DNA of 64,000 nucleotides from the NCBI RefSeq assembly GCF_000425265.1, contig NZ_AUDC01000011.1, positions 310,001 to 374,000 of the forward strand, given 5' to 3'. Source of the stretch: Maridesulfovibrio zosterae DSM 11974 (GTDB lineage: Bacteria > Desulfobacterota > Desulfovibrionia > Desulfovibrionales > Desulfovibrionaceae). Every line of letters starts with the position of its first letter. Position 1 is the stretch's first letter. Shown in pieces: positions 18,230 through 28,893 of this stretch. The translations under genes were made by a program, and so were the position numbers. The notes beneath the pieces are model-generated. The model was given only the letters and a program-made list of their open reading frames with translations. It was not told where the DNA came from and made no database searches.

Positions 18230-19291
18230 ATGAGCAAAAAATCAGTAAACCCCGATGAACTCCGCAAGGCCGCTTTAAGTACAGCCCTTACCACAATCGA
18301 ACGTAAATTCGGTAAAGGCTCCATCATGCGCCTTGATTCAGATGCGACACAAAAGATGCCGGTCATTCCCACGGGATCTATCAGCCTTGATTTGGCTCTG
18401 GGAATCGGCGGTATACCTAAAGGAAGAATCACTGAAGTATACGGCCCTGAATCATCAGGTAAAACAACTCTTGCACTGCATGTTATTGCTGAATGCCAGA
18501 AAGCAGGCGGAACTGCCGCATTCGTTGATGCAGAGCACGCACTTGATGTAAAATATGCTAAACGTCTCGGGGTTAATACTGACGAACTGCTGATTTCACA
18601 GCCGGACTATGGTGAACAGGCTCTTGAAATTACAGACCTGCTTGTTCGCTCAGGCGCAGTTGATATCGTAATTATTGACTCTGTTGCGGCACTTATTCCG
18701 CAAGCTGAACTCGAAGGCAACATGGGTGAAACTCAGGTTGGCGGACAGGCTAGACTTATGTCTCATGCCCTGAGAAAGCTCACCGGAACGATTCATAAAT
18801 CAAATGCAGTTGTACTTTTCATCAACCAGATCCGCATGAAGATCGGCATGACAGGTTATGGCAGTCCTGAAACAACTTCAGGTGGTAATGCCCTCAAATT
18901 TTATTCGTCTGTCCGTCTTGATATCCGTAAAATCCAGACTCTTAAGGATAAAGACGAAGTTTACGGTTCCCGCACAAGAATCAAAGTTATTAAAAATAAA
19001 GTTGCTCCGCCTTTCCGTGAAGCGCTTGTTGATATACTGTATGGAACAGGCATGTCTCGCGAAGGGGAACTTTTAGACCTTGGTGTTGATCATAATGTGG
19101 TGGATAAATCCGGAGCATGGTATGCTTTCGGCTCAGAGCGTCTGGGGCAGGGTAAAGAGAACGTACGCCAGTTCCTCATTGAAACACCCGAACTGCGCCA
19201 GCAGATTGAAGATAAGCTGCTCGTCCACCTTGGTATGAAAGAAGGGGAAGAGACAGAAGAGAAGGTTGACGAAGAGGCAAGCGCAGAGTAA
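18230..19291 (+). CDS. recA: Recombinase RecA
   Basis: 353 residues of standard length. Walker [10 protein letters not shown] (about 73-81), Walker [15 protein letters not shown], the MAW-motif region [15 protein letters not shown] and an acidic C-terminal tail ([16 protein letters not shown]) are all present. It forms filaments on single-stranded DNA, catalyses strand exchange and triggers self-cleavage of LexA/CI-type S24 repressors such as the one at 8.1-8.7 kb. GGAG lies 5 bases upstream of the ATG. The 230-bp upstream region contains a small palindrome, ACGTTGAAACGT (18198-18209), but no SOS box I can assign confidently. alaS follows after 111 bases. Confidence 0.97.
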   Translation: MSKKSVNPDELRKAALSTALTTIERKFGKGSIMRLDSDATQKMPVIPTGSISLDLALGIGGIPKGRITEVYGPESSGKTTLALHVIAECQKAGGTAAFVDAEHALDVKYAKRLGVNTDELLISQPDYGEQALEITDLLVRSGAVDIVIIDSVAALIPQAELEGNMGETQVGGQARLMSHALRKLTGTIHKSNAVVLFINQIRMKIGMTGYGSPETTSGGNALKFYSSVRLDIRKIQTLKDKDEVYGSRTRIKVIKNKVAPPFREALVDILYGTGMSREGELLDLGVDHNVVDKSGAWYAFGSERLGQGKENVRQFLIETPELRQQIEDKLLVHLGMKEGEETEEKVDEEASAE

Positions 19292-19402
19292 AGCCTGTTG
19301 GCCCATAATAAATATTAGTGAACCTCGGATTTTCGGGGTTCAAATTTTAAAAACCGACAAGGAACGACCCTTGCGGTAATATATATTTTACGGAGACAGC
19401 CC

Positions 19403-22045
19403 ATGAAGGCCAGTGAAATCAGAGAAAGATTCCTTAAGTTTTTCGAAGAAAACGGACACACAGTTGTAGAAAGCTCCTCCCTTATTCCTAAAGACGACCC
19501 GACCCTGCTGTTCACAAATGCAGGTATGGTCCAATTCAAAAAGACCTTTCTGGGTCAGGAAAAAAGAGAATATGTAAGAGCTACAACTTCTCAAAAATGT
19601 CTGCGCGTTGGAGGTAAGCATAACGACCTTGAAAATGTAGGCCGTACAGCACGCCACCATACTTTTTTTGAAATGCTCGGCAACTTCTCTTTTGGCGACT
19701 ACTTTAAAGAAGACGCCATCAAATTCTGCTGGAAATTTCTTACAGAAGAACTGAATCTCCCTAAAGAAAAACTTTATGTAACTATTTACAAAGACGATGA
19801 CGAGGCTGGAGAACTCTGGCAGAAGGTTGTTAATTTTCCTGCTGAGCGTATTTATAAGCTGGGCAAAAAAGACAACTTCTGGTCAATGGGTGATACTGGT
19901 CCCTGTGGTCCATGCTCTGAAGTTCATATTGATCAGGGTGAAGACATGAGCTGTGGACCGAACTGCGGTATCGGTAAATGTGACTGTGACCGCTATCTTG
20001 AAATCTGGAATCTAGTTTTTATGCAGTATGATCAGGACGAAGAAGGCAACCAAGTTCCGCTGCCACGTCCATCTATTGATACAGGAATGGGACTTGAGCG
20101 TATCACAGCTGTTTGTCAGGGTGTTCAATCCAACTTTGAAACAGACCTTTTTCAGCCAATGATTCAGACTGTAGCTAAAAAGGCCGGAGTAAAATACAAA
20201 GCCGATCCTGAAATTGACACTGCCTTGCAGGTTATTGCCGACCACTCCAGAGCTATTGCGTTCCTGATAACAGACCAGATTCTTCCTTCCAATGAAGGTC
20301 GAGGTTACGTTCTGCGTCGTCTGATCAGAAGAGCATTCCGCTTTGGACGCCTGCTCGGCCTGACTGACCCATTTCTATTTGAAACAGTACAGATGGTAGT
20401 CAAGGATATGGGCGGACAGTTCCCCGAACTAAATAGCAATAAAGACTTTATGGCCCGCATGGTCCGTGAAGAAGAAGAGCGCTTCAGCCAGACTCTTGAT
20501 AAAGGGCTCATCATCCTTGAAGATGAAATGGAAGAGCTGAAAAAAGATGGCAAGAATATAATTTCAGGTGAAACAGCTTTCAAACTTTATGACACTTTCG
20601 GTTTCCCTCTTGATATCATCAACGATGTCACCGAGAAGCATGGCTTTACCGTAGATGAACCAGGTTTTAATGCAGCCATGAAAGAACAAAAAGATCGAGC
20701 TAAAGCTGCATGGAAAGGTTCCGGTGAGAAAAACAGCGCAGCCATATTCCGCCAGGTTCTTGAGGCAGGGCTGAAGAACAGCTTCACCGGTTACACAGAT
20801 ATGGTGACTGAATCCAGAATTGTAAATCTTCTTTCAGAAGAAGGTGAACACCTCGAGCGTATTTCTCAGGGGCAAGGCGGCTGGATGATAACGGCAGCAA
20901 CACCATTTTACGGAGAATCCGGCGGTCAGATGGGCGATAACGGCGCTGTCGGCACCATGACCGGTAATGCCGAAGTTCTTGAAACTGTAAAAGCATCCCC
21001 TGAACTTACTGCCTGCAAAATTTTCGTAAGCGAAGGTGAACTGCTCCTTGAGCAGGAAGCCAAGCTGGAGGTCAACGAAGAAACAAGAGCGGCAACGGAG
21101 CGTAACCACACAGTTACGCATCTGCTTCATGCTGCCCTCAAAAAGATTCTCGGCGACCATGTAAAGCAGTCAGGATCACTGGTTGGTCCGGACAGATTGC
21201 GCTTTGACTTCACCCACATTGCAGCCATGACACCTGAAGAGATTCGTCAGGTTGAAAATGAAGTAAACCGTGCTATTCTTACTGACACTAAAGTGGAAGT
21301 TCAAGAGATGAGTAATAAAGAAGCTGCCCAGAAAGGAGCGACTGCACTCTTCGGCGAAAAGTACGGCAATGTTGTCAGAGTCGTTGATATTTCTGGTGAG
21401 TCCATGGAACTTTGCGGTGGTACACACCTTAGTTCCACAGGTGAGGCCGGAACCTTTGTAATTCTTTCCGAATCAGGCGTTGCTGCGGGTATCCGCCGTA
21501 TCGAGGCTGCAACCGGATGGAATTCACTTGTATTCCTGCAAGAGCAGCGCGAAGAGCTTGCTAAAAGCTCAGCTATGCTCAAAGCAGTACCTGGACAGCT
21601 GTCTAATAAAATAGCAGCTCTAATGTCACAGGTTAAAGATCTGACCCGGGCCAATGACCAGCTTCAGTCTAAACTGGCTTCCGGGGCAGGAGCGGATCTT
21701 ATGAGTTCCGTAGAAGAGATTGGCGGAATCAAAGTGATTGCAGCCAAACTCGAAGTTACAAATGTCAAAGCTATGCGCGATCAGACCGATGCACTTAAAT
21801 CCAAGCTGGATTCTGGTATTATCTGTCTGGCTGCCAAAGTTGATGACGAAAAAGTTTCCCTGATAATCGCCGTAACCAAGGACTTGCACGATAGATTCAA
21901 GGCCGGCGCATTAATCAAACCCGTTGCAGCAGAGGTAGGCGGTGGTGGTGGTGGAAGACCTGACATGGCTCAGGCCGGAGGCACCAACCCCAATGGAATT
22001 GAAAAAGCATTTGCAACTCTAAAGAAGATAGTTGCAGAGTCCTAA
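19403..22045 (+). CDS. alaS: Alanine--tRNA ligase
   Basis: 880 residues, full length. The class II catalytic domain (motif 2 [13 protein letters not shown], motif 3 GTGMGLER-like [10 protein letters not shown]) occupies roughly residues 1-460; the editing domain has HTVTHLLH (zinc/editing His pair, about 570) and [10 protein letters not shown] (about 672); the C-terminal oligomerisation/DHHA1 domain ends with [18 protein letters not shown]. It charges tRNA-Ala and clears mischarged Ser/Gly. GGAG sits 7 bases upstream of the ATG. A small hairpin with arms near GAACC / GGTTC (19319-19342) lies between recA and alaS and may attenuate readthrough. Confidence 0.97.
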   Translation: MKASEIRERFLKFFEENGHTVVESSSLIPKDDPTLLFTNAGMVQFKKTFLGQEKREYVRATTSQKCLRVGGKHNDLENVGRTARHHTFFEMLGNFSFGDYFKEDAIKFCWKFLTEELNLPKEKLYVTIYKDDDEAGELWQKVVNFPAERIYKLGKKDNFWSMGDTGPCGPCSEVHIDQGEDMSCGPNCGIGKCDCDRYLEIWNLVFMQYDQDEEGNQVPLPRPSIDTGMGLERITAVCQGVQSNFETDLFQPMIQTVAKKAGVKYKADPEIDTALQVIADHSRAIAFLITDQILPSNEGRGYVLRRLIRRAFRFGRLLGLTDPFLFETVQMVVKDMGGQFPELNSNKDFMARMVREEEERFSQTLDKGLIILEDEMEELKKDGKNIISGETAFKLYDTFGFPLDIINDVTEKHGFTVDEPGFNAAMKEQKDRAKAAWKGSGEKNSAAIFRQVLEAGLKNSFTGYTDMVTESRIVNLLSEEGEHLERISQGQGGWMITAATPFYGESGGQMGDNGAVGTMTGNAEVLETVKASPELTACKIFVSEGELLLEQEAKLEVNEETRAATERNHTVTHLLHAALKKILGDHVKQSGSLVGPDRLRFDFTHIAAMTPEEIRQVENEVNRAILTDTKVEVQEMSNKEAAQKGATALFGEKYGNVVRVVDISGESMELCGGTHLSSTGEAGTFVILSESGVAAGIRRIEAATGWNSLVFLQEQREELAKSSAMLKAVPGQLSNKIAALMSQVKDLTRANDQLQSKLASGAGADLMSSVEEIGGIKVIAAKLEVTNVKAMRDQTDALKSKLDSGIICLAAKVDDEKVSLIIAVTKDLHDRFKAGALIKPVAAEVGGGGGGRPDMAQAGGTNPNGIEKAFATLKKIVAES

Positions 22046-22069
22046 TCTGGAGGAAATGAAAATTTACAC

Positions 22070-22099
22070 TTGACAGTTAACGGTCAATGTATTTATAGA
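22070..22099 (+). promoter_or_regulatory. Sigma-70 promoter of rplM-rpsI
   Basis: A consensus -35 TTGACA (22070-22075) is followed by an 18-base spacer and -10 TATAGA (22094-22099). It is placed 36 bases before the rplM ATG, in the gap after alaS. Confidence 0.75.
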
Positions 22100-22134
22100 T
22101 CCCCTTCCCAGATTTCACGTAAGGAGCATTTCTA

Positions 22135-22563
22135 ATGAAAACATATATTCCTAAGGAAGAAGACATCAACCACGAGTGGTATGTAGTTGATGCAGAAAAT
22201 ATGGTACTTGGACGCCTGGCAACTCAGATCGCCAACAAGCTGAGAGGAAAGGACAAAGCAATGTTCACACCTCACATGGACACCGGCGATTTCGTCGTAG
22301 TTCTTAATGCTGACAAGATCAAAGTTACAGGTAACAAGCTGGATCAGAAGACCTACTACAAGCACACTAACCACCCCGGTGGTATCAAATCCAGAACCCT
22401 CAAGGTTATGCTGGAAAGAAAGCCTGAAGTAGTTATCGAAACCGCAGTACGCGGCATGCTTCCTAAAAGCAGCCTCGGTAGAAAAATGATTAAAAAACTG
22501 AAAGTATACTCAGGAACTGATCATCCTCACACTGCACAGCAGCCCAAGACCCTCGAATTTTAA
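22135..22563 (+). CDS. rplM: 50S ribosomal protein L13
   Basis: 142 residues, standard length. The signatures [17 protein letters not shown]-like ([19 protein letters not shown]), [12 protein letters not shown] and [14 protein letters not shown] are clear. AAGGAG lies 8 bases upstream of the ATG. It is the first gene of the conserved rplM-rpsI pair, with 19 bases to rpsI. Confidence 0.98.
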   Translation: MKTYIPKEEDINHEWYVVDAENMVLGRLATQIANKLRGKDKAMFTPHMDTGDFVVVLNADKIKVTGNKLDQKTYYKHTNHPGGIKSRTLKVMLERKPEVVIETAVRGMLPKSSLGRKMIKKLKVYSGTDHPHTAQQPKTLEF

Positions 22564-22582
22564 TTAAGGGTGGAGCAATAAT

Positions 22583-22975
22583 ATGAGCAAAGATTTCAAC
22601 TACGCTACCGGCAGAAGAAAAAATGCTGTTGCACGCACCCGTATGTATCAGGGAAGCGGCGAAATAACAGTCAACGGCAAACCTTACGAAGATTACTTTC
22701 CTCGTAAAACCTTGCAGATGATTGTACAGCAGCCCCTCAAACTCACTAAAAACCTCGGTAAATTTGACATTACTGTCAATGCTGATGGTGGTGGTGTTGC
22801 AGGACAGGCACAGGCTGTAAGACACGGTATTTCCCGTGCTCTTATCGCAATTGACCCTGAACTGCGCCCCATACTTAAACGTGCAGGACTCCTGACTCGT
22901 GACGCTCGTAAGAAAGAGCGTAAAAAATACGGTCAGCCCGGCGCACGCGCAAAATTCCAGTACTCAAAGCGTTAA
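22583..22975 (+). CDS. rpsI: 30S ribosomal protein S9
   Basis: 130 residues. The start [15 protein letters not shown] and the conserved C-terminal tail ending RAKFQYSKR, which reaches the ribosomal P site, are present. GGTGGAG ribosome site upstream. It is the second gene of the rplM-rpsI operon and is followed by a strong terminator. Confidence 0.98.
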   Translation: MSKDFNYATGRRKNAVARTRMYQGSGEITVNGKPYEDYFPRKTLQMIVQQPLKLTKNLGKFDITVNADGGGVAGQAQAVRHGISRALIAIDPELRPILKRAGLLTRDARKKERKKYGQPGARAKFQYSKR

Positions 22976-23007
22976 GCCGTACTGCAGATTTATTTGCATG
23001 CTTATTC

Positions 23008-23039
23008 AGGCGGAATCGCATTTGCGATTCCGCCTTTTC
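23008..23039 (+). terminator. Terminator of rplM-rpsI
   Basis: Stem AGGCGGAATCGCA / TGCGATTCCGCCT (23008-23020 with 23023-23035) followed by TTTT. It lies 32 bases after the rpsI stop. Confidence 0.9.
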
Positions 23040-23040
23040 A

Positions 23041-23341
23041 GGTTTAAACTATATACATGAACTTAATTATTCAAGTTATACCCAACAGCACTTTGCACAT
23101 GCGCGGCATAGAAATTTAATTTTTTAAATTATTACTTGTGTCACAAATGAGATCTTTACTTTTTTAACAAAATTATTTTAACGCAATAGAAACTTTGGTG
23201 CTTTTATAATTGAATTATATTCAAAAACATCACCTGTTTCAAAAATATCTATGTTAGATATGCCACAAGAGCTAATTCTGACATGTCTCAGAAATAAGAT
23301 TAATAAAAAAAATAAAGACAATATATTAAAGCATATAGCAA
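23041..23341. other. AT-rich intergenic region
   Basis: About 300 bases, strongly AT-rich, with no coding frame I support. It presumably holds the promoter of the EAL/HDOD gene, but no clear -35/-10 pair stands out. Confidence 0.4.
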
Positions 23342-24592
23342 ATGGCAAAAACACAAGACCAACTATACGACAAAATTTTCTTTGCGCGTCAACCAATTCT
23401 GACTCAGGATCAAAAACTCTGGGGCTATGAGCTGCTATTTCGTAATAGCAGCGACGCAACAAGTGCTATTATTTCAGATGACTACAATGCAACTTTAAAT
23501 GTAGCTGCTGATATATGTGCTGCCCCGGGCGAAAAAATGCCCGACAATGTAAAGCTCGTTGTTAATTTTTCTCACAAATCAATTATGGACAAAGTTCCAT
23601 ATTCATTGCCGGCAGGAAAAACAGTTGTCCAGATACCTGAAACAACTCCACCTACGCCAAACCTGATCAATGCTCTGAAAGAGTTATCACGTGACAATTA
23701 TTACATTGCTATCGATGACTTTGAAGGCAGACCTCAGGGAGAATTTCTGATTGCATACGCAAATGCGGTTATTATTGATGTATTATCAAAAGATGAAAAA
23801 ACTCTTTGTAAAATTTGCGAGCACTCCAAACAATACGGTACTAAGCTGATAGCCAAGCGTGTTGAAAATATGAGTCAGTTCAAAATGGCTCAAAAACTGG
23901 GATTTGATTTTTTTCAAGGTTTTTATTTCAAACGCCCGGAAAATATAAATGGACGGAAGCTACGTGCAGGAGAAGCTGTTAAGCTAAAACTCCTAAAACT
24001 CATTGAATCCCCTACTCCTGATTTCGATATTGTAGCCGAGGCATTGCAAAACGATGTTTCCATAAGCTATAGATTGTTAACCTTACTCAATTCCCCTACT
24101 TTTGGCTTTTCCCAAAAGATCCATTCTATTAAGCAGGCAATAACTCTTGCCGGATGGAAAATGCTTAAGAATTGGCTACGCGTAATCCTACTCACAGATC
24201 TGACATCCAAAGAAAAAAGTCCTGAACTTCCGCTTTTAGCTACTCAACGTGCTAATTTCTTACAACTGGTCACTAAAGAGGCAAAAAATGGACTGCAACC
24301 CGAATCCATGTTTTTGCTGGGCCTTTTCTCTCTTCTTGGTGCTATGTTTGATATGCCCATGAGTAAAATCACTAAATTCCTTCCCCTGGAGAGGGAAATA
24401 AGCGCAGCTCTTTGCGGCGAAGATAATATTTACAATCGTTATCTGGAACTTGTATCTTTTTTTGAAGCAGGCGATTGGGATAACCTTGAGTTTGTTATCG
24501 AGGAACTGAAACTAGACGCTGTAGCAGTATCAAGAAGTTACTATGAGTCCAGTCAGTGGGCAAACAGCTTCTTTCAAATTTCCGGAAGTTAA
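23342..24592 (+). CDS. EAL/HDOD signalling protein (YuxH-like)
   Basis: 416 residues. The N-terminal half resembles an EAL domain (FFARQPILTQDQKLWGYELLFR at the start, YIAIDDFEG, FFQGFYFKRPE), but the canonical EAL and metal-binding residues are lost, so no c-di-GMP hydrolysis is expected. The C-terminal half (about 205-400) is an HDOD domain (ALQNDVSISYRLLTLLNSP, IKQAITLAGWKMLKNWLRV). YuxH-type proteins act as signalling adaptors, some linked to c-di-GMP and motility control. No good ribosome site precedes the ATG. A PAS kinase gene follows after 112 bases, so functional coupling is possible. Confidence 0.88.
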   Translation: MAKTQDQLYDKIFFARQPILTQDQKLWGYELLFRNSSDATSAIISDDYNATLNVAADICAAPGEKMPDNVKLVVNFSHKSIMDKVPYSLPAGKTVVQIPETTPPTPNLINALKELSRDNYYIAIDDFEGRPQGEFLIAYANAVIIDVLSKDEKTLCKICEHSKQYGTKLIAKRVENMSQFKMAQKLGFDFFQGFYFKRPENINGRKLRAGEAVKLKLLKLIESPTPDFDIVAEALQNDVSISYRLLTLLNSPTFGFSQKIHSIKQAITLAGWKMLKNWLRVILLTDLTSKEKSPELPLLATQRANFLQLVTKEAKNGLQPESMFLLGLFSLLGAMFDMPMSKITKFLPLEREISAALCGEDNIYNRYLELVSFFEAGDWDNLEFVIEELKLDAVAVSRSYYESSQWANSFFQISGS

Positions 24593-24704
24593 TATAAAAG
24601 GAAAACAGAGATTAGAAAGGCATTAATACCCTATGCCAACCAAACGACAATAATTCTCGTGAATAAATGTACATAAATGCAGCCATAAAGAGACTTACCA
24701 AAAA

Positions 24705-26075
24705 ATGAATATTCTTATTACGAGCAAAAATCAGACTCTTCATACGATTATGCCAGAGCTGCATAAACAAGGCTATATCGTATCTGTGACTAGAGGAGCT
24801 AAAGAAACTCTCTTTACGTACGCCAGCCAGCATCCGGACATGATTATTTTTGCAGGGCAAGACGATATTCATGATACATTCAATAAAATACGTGAAGTCA
24901 ACCCGAATGCGAATGCACTTTTTGTTATTGATACAAGCAAACCCGAAACATTTGAGAGCCTTCTTCAATTTCACAATGTCTCATTTATTCCAGCTTCATC
25001 TTCAAAAGAGGAAATCATTTCTGTAATAAATAGTCTACAGGAACAGATTGTATTAAGAAAAAAAAATGAGGATGATTCCAAACTTTATGAGCTTATTCTG
25101 CAAAGTCTTCCTTTTCCAGCTCTACTGATTTGCGATAAAACTAATGTTCCGATACTTGCCAACAAAGCCGCACATGAACAATTACCGACTTTTGACTATG
25201 AAAGTGAGCTTCCATTCATATCTAAACTTTCAGAAGATGTGCGCAGTAATATTTTCTCAGATATTGAAGCTTACCGAATCCATTCTCTCAATTCAATAAA
25301 TGCATATGATCGATTCTGGGATCTCACCATCGATCAGGTCGCACCATCTGTATTCATGCTGCTGGCGGTAGATGTAACCAAACAACGACAGCAAATGCAA
25401 CTCAGAGAGGAAATGGAGCGCATCACTAGGCACGACCTGCGCTCTCCCACTGCAACTATTGTCGGCATGTCCCGCATACTTGAAACAGAAGCACAGCTGG
25501 ATGAAGAATACCAGCCACTTGCACAAATTTTACGCAAAACCGGTGAAAGAATGATTCGTCAGATTGATACATCATTGACCCTCATCAGACTTGAAACAGG
25601 ATCACTTGTTGCTGACGCACATCCTTTCAATCTTTACAGCGCAATAAATGCCGGAATTGGAGATTTAAGTCAGCTGGTTGAGGAAAAAAACATTGAGATT
25701 GTGACCCTGCTCGAGGGAGAACCTCTCCAGGATGAATGCTCAATCGTCTGCTACGGAGAAGCTTCTCTCATTATCACTATGTTTTCAAACTTACTGAAGA
25801 ATGCTGCTGAAGCAGCACCTGAAAACACCATTATCACTATTAGTATGAAAGAAGACAGCACTTCAATCATAACAGAGATCCACAATCTCGGAGAAATTCC
25901 TGAAAGTATCCGCAACAATTTTTTTGACCGCTATACCACCTTTGGTAAGAGAAACGGAACCGGGCTTGGAACATATAGCGCGCGACTGATTGCCAGAGCC
26001 TCCGGCGGTGATATTTCATTTAGAACATCCAGTGAAAAGGGAACCACCCTTATCACCACAATTCCCAAACCATAA
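24705..26075 (+). CDS. Sensor histidine kinase with pseudo-receiver N terminus
   Basis: 456 residues, soluble (no membrane segment). The first about 120 residues have the alpha/beta pattern of a receiver domain (MNILITSKNQTLHTIMPEL..., MIIFAGQDD..., VSFIPASSSKEE) but lack the paired acidic residues and the invariant Lys, so it looks like a non-phosphorylated receiver. A PAS domain (about 125-225) follows, then a HisKA box with RHDLRSPTATIVGMSRIL (His about 242) and a HATPase domain (NLLKNAAEAAP N box, GTGLGTYSARLIA G box). It has no response regulator next to it. The radical SAM gene starts 20 bases after its stop, suggesting co-transcription. Confidence 0.9.
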   Translation: MNILITSKNQTLHTIMPELHKQGYIVSVTRGAKETLFTYASQHPDMIIFAGQDDIHDTFNKIREVNPNANALFVIDTSKPETFESLLQFHNVSFIPASSSKEEIISVINSLQEQIVLRKKNEDDSKLYELILQSLPFPALLICDKTNVPILANKAAHEQLPTFDYESELPFISKLSEDVRSNIFSDIEAYRIHSLNSINAYDRFWDLTIDQVAPSVFMLLAVDVTKQRQQMQLREEMERITRHDLRSPTATIVGMSRILETEAQLDEEYQPLAQILRKTGERMIRQIDTSLTLIRLETGSLVADAHPFNLYSAINAGIGDLSQLVEEKNIEIVTLLEGEPLQDECSIVCYGEASLIITMFSNLLKNAAEAAPENTIITISMKEDSTSIITEIHNLGEIPESIRNNFFDRYTTFGKRNGTGLGTYSARLIARASGGDISFRTSSEKGTTLITTIPKP

Positions 26076-26094
26076 CAAAAAACAGGACCATCTA

Positions 26095-27363
26095 ATGGCT
26101 TCTAAAAAGAAACCCCGTCCACTGCTTGTTTTTGCTGACAAGGACGGTCAGCTTTTCGATCACCCTGAACTTCTGATGATGTGTCGCAGAGGTGATGAAC
26201 TGGCACAGCCAAAGCCTGAAGAGTATATTCCACTTCCTCCAGATAGTGAATTTTTCCTGCTTCCAGGTAGATATCCAATTGGACTAAATCCTGAGACTGG
26301 CGAAGTTGAAGAAGTTGAAGGAACTGCTGTTGCCGCTTTTGCCTGCCCCGGACATACATTGACAGGACTTGCTGCTTACTCAAACTCAGAGGATGCTCCG
26401 GTATTACCTATGTTCGCATATGGAGCTGTCGGCTATGCCAATGGTAAATTCTGGATAACGGCTAAAGTCGTAGATGAAGATAAACGCCAGGTATTTACAA
26501 AAATACCGCGTACAAAAATTGATGCAGGCGCTCAGCGTCTCATGAAAGAATTTCCCGAAAACAGACTGGTACGCCATTTGGCAGGTTGTGCTTTGACCTA
26601 TGGATGTCCTGCTGCAAAAAATCTTGCTCTTGGACGTTTTGAAGCTCCGCTTCCTACTGCAAGGACATGTAATGCTCGCTGCATAGGGTGTATTTCTGAA
26701 CAGCCGGAGGATTCAGGTTTTCCATCCACTCAGGAGCGTATTAAATTTACTCCTACAGCTGAAGAAATTACTGAAATCATGCATTACCATGCTCACCGTG
26801 AACGCAGGCCGATTTTCTCTTTCGGACAGGGTTGCGAAGGCGAACCACTCACTGAGCATGTACTGCTTACCGAAACGATTCAAAAATATCGTGACGCTGG
26901 TGGTAAAGGCACAGTAAATATCAATACAAATGGCTCAATAACTGAAGCAATGGAACCACTTGCTGCTGCCGGACTTAATTCAATCAGAGTCAGTTTAAAC
27001 AGTTTGCGTGAGCCGGTCTACAACGCCTATTACCGTCCCAAAGGATATAAATTTGAAAACGTTGTAGCAACGATTTACAAGGCTAAAGAACTTGGGCTTC
27101 ACGTCTCTTTAAATTACCTCTATTTTCCCGGCATAAGTGATACAGAGTTTGAAATAAGCGCACTCACTGATGTTGCTAAAGAATGTAAACTGGACTTTAT
27201 ACAGTTGCGCAACTTGAACATCGATCCGGATTTGTACATGGAGCTTATGGAACCCTATGACTTCGGTCCGGGCATGGGCTTCATCAATTTCCGTAAACGC
27301 ATCAAAACTGAATGTCCGTGGATCGGGTTTGGATATTTCAACCCATACTTAGGCGATAGGTAA
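26095..27363 (+). CDS. Radical SAM enzyme of unknown function
   Basis: 422 residues from the ATG at 26095, which has an AGGA site 7 bases upstream; an open frame upstream overlaps the kinase gene and is not used. A distinctive N-terminal region of about 185 residues (with two Cys, ACPGHTL and GCALTYGCPAAKN) precedes the radical SAM cluster motif CNARCIGC (Cys192/196/199), then SFGQGCEGEPL (SAM/GGE region) and INTNGSITEAMEPL. The family binds a [4Fe-4S] cluster and makes a 5'-deoxyadenosyl radical; the substrate here is unknown. The Cys residues before the core could bind an extra cluster or zinc. A terminator follows. Confidence 0.85.
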   Translation: MASKKKPRPLLVFADKDGQLFDHPELLMMCRRGDELAQPKPEEYIPLPPDSEFFLLPGRYPIGLNPETGEVEEVEGTAVAAFACPGHTLTGLAAYSNSEDAPVLPMFAYGAVGYANGKFWITAKVVDEDKRQVFTKIPRTKIDAGAQRLMKEFPENRLVRHLAGCALTYGCPAAKNLALGRFEAPLPTARTCNARCIGCISEQPEDSGFPSTQERIKFTPTAEEITEIMHYHAHRERRPIFSFGQGCEGEPLTEHVLLTETIQKYRDAGGKGTVNINTNGSITEAMEPLAAAGLNSIRVSLNSLREPVYNAYYRPKGYKFENVVATIYKAKELGLHVSLNYLYFPGISDTEFEISALTDVAKECKLDFIQLRNLNIDPDLYMELMEPYDFGPGMGFINFRKRIKTECPWIGFGYFNPYLGDR

Positions 27364-27461
27364 GATAGTTTTATTTCAGAAACACAAATGTCAGTTTTAC
27401 GTGCACTACCATGTGATCAGTCTTTAATAGTCACGTGGCTGTAAAATAATTATGAATACTT

Positions 27462-27496
27462 ACAAAGTCCTTACCATTTGGTGAGGACTTTGTTTT
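27462..27496 (+). terminator. Terminator after the radical SAM gene
   Basis: Stem ACAAAGTCCTTACC / GGTGAGGACTTTGT (one T-G wobble) with an ATTT loop, then TTTTATTATTTTAT. It lies about 100 bases after the stop at 27363. The convergent minus-strand HD-GYP gene ends at 27567. Confidence 0.85.
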
Positions 27497-27566
27497 ATTA
27501 TTTTATAAAGAGTTAACTACAGATCAGAAATGAATACTGAATTTACTTCATAGTTGAGCCCAGATT

Positions 27567-28604
27567 CTACTCACGATACTGCTCCTTAATCCTTATGATT
27601 TCCTCAATATTCTTAAAAAATACTTCAACCAGCTCAGGATCGAAATGTTTTCCACGCTCTTTCAAGAGTAGATCAAAAGCCTTTTCATCGGACCAAGCAT
27701 CCTTATATGGTCTCCTGGACGTAAGGGCATCAAAGACATCCGCAATTGCAACAATGCGTCCTTCAAGTGGAATATTTCTACGATAAAGCCGATTAGGATA
27801 CCCCGTACCATCCCATTTTTCATGATGAGTCAAAGCAACACTTTTAGCTGTGCTCATAAGAGCGTTGTCATGATTGCCTATAATAGTTCCACCTATTACA
27901 GTATGAGTTTTCATAATATCCATTTCTCTATTGGTAAGTTTGCCCTGTTTACTGAGAAGACTATCAGGGATACCAATCTTGCCTACATCATGCATAGGTG
28001 CTGCATTTAGCAGTATATCAGCTTCGCTGCTGCCAAGCCCGTATCCCTCAGCAATGGTCCGGCTGTATTTGCTCATACGAATAATATGGAGACCTGTTTC
28101 ATTGTCACGGAATTCTGCTGCAATTCCGAGACGCCTGACGATTTCCAATCTAGTTGAATATAAATCTCTTGTTCGCTCAGCCACCTGCTGTTCCAATGCA
28201 ATAGCCTGATTATGTAAGGCCAGATGAGTCCTTACACGAGCCTTAACAATATCGGGATTAACAGGTTTAGTTATGTAATCAACTGCGCCAAGTTCAAAAC
28301 TGTAAGCCTCGTCATCTTGAGCATCTCTTGTGGTAACAAAAATAATCGGAATAGTGCGGCTGTTTATATTTGCCTTCATCCTTCGGCAAACTTCAAATCC
28401 ATCCATGCCGGGCATCATAACATCCATCAAAACGATGTCAGGAGGTGAAGATGAATCCACAAGACTCAATGCCTCTTCCCCATTAAGAGCCACCTTTACC
28501 TTATACTCATCCTTGAGGATCTCAACGAGAATCTCAATATTCGTGGATATGTCGTCAACTACCAAAACAGTCTGGATGGATTTCTCTTCTATTTTGATTT
28601 CCAT
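27567..28604 (-). CDS. Response regulator with HD-GYP domain (c-di-GMP phosphodiesterase-type)
   Basis: 345 residues: an N-terminal receiver (about 12-130; VLVVDDIST acidic pocket, phospho-acceptor Asp in IVLMDVMMPGMDG, KPVN) and a C-terminal HD-GYP domain with HDVGKIGIPDSLL, HTVIGG and LTHHEKWDGTGYPNRL. It is RpfG-like, and the intact HD and GYP signatures suggest active c-di-GMP hydrolysis. GGGGAAGT precedes the ATG. It is divergent from the large hybrid kinase at 28894 across 289 bases, which makes that kinase a plausible partner. Confidence 0.93.
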   Translation of the reverse strand: MEIKIEEKSIQTVLVVDDISTNIEILVEILKDEYKVKVALNGEEALSLVDSSSPPDIVLMDVMMPGMDGFEVCRRMKANINSRTIPIIFVTTRDAQDDEAYSFELGAVDYITKPVNPDIVKARVRTHLALHNQAIALEQQVAERTRDLYSTRLEIVRRLGIAAEFRDNETGLHIIRMSKYSRTIAEGYGLGSSEADILLNAAPMHDVGKIGIPDSLLSKQGKLTNREMDIMKTHTVIGGTIIGNHDNALMSTAKSVALTHHEKWDGTGYPNRLYRRNIPLEGRIVAIADVFDALTSRRPYKDAWSDEKAFDLLLKERGKHFDPELVEVFFKNIEEIIRIKEQYRE

Positions 28605-28893
28605 ACTTCCCCGATTGATAAATAATTCTGAACATTCAATTTACATCCACAAAATATGAATCTCATAATATATTTATATATTATTTTACTGTCCCAGCAC
28701 AAAACTGCATATCCATCTAACAGCAGAAAGCATTACATATATTAATATTTCAAAAGTTCGGACAACGCTCCATAAAAGACAATAATATTAATATATTTAA
28801 CATACTATGTGATTTTTACATGACTGCAGTATACCACATTATTATTTTATGATAAGAAGAATAACCTGGTTTAATTTATTTTAGGGGTTAAGA

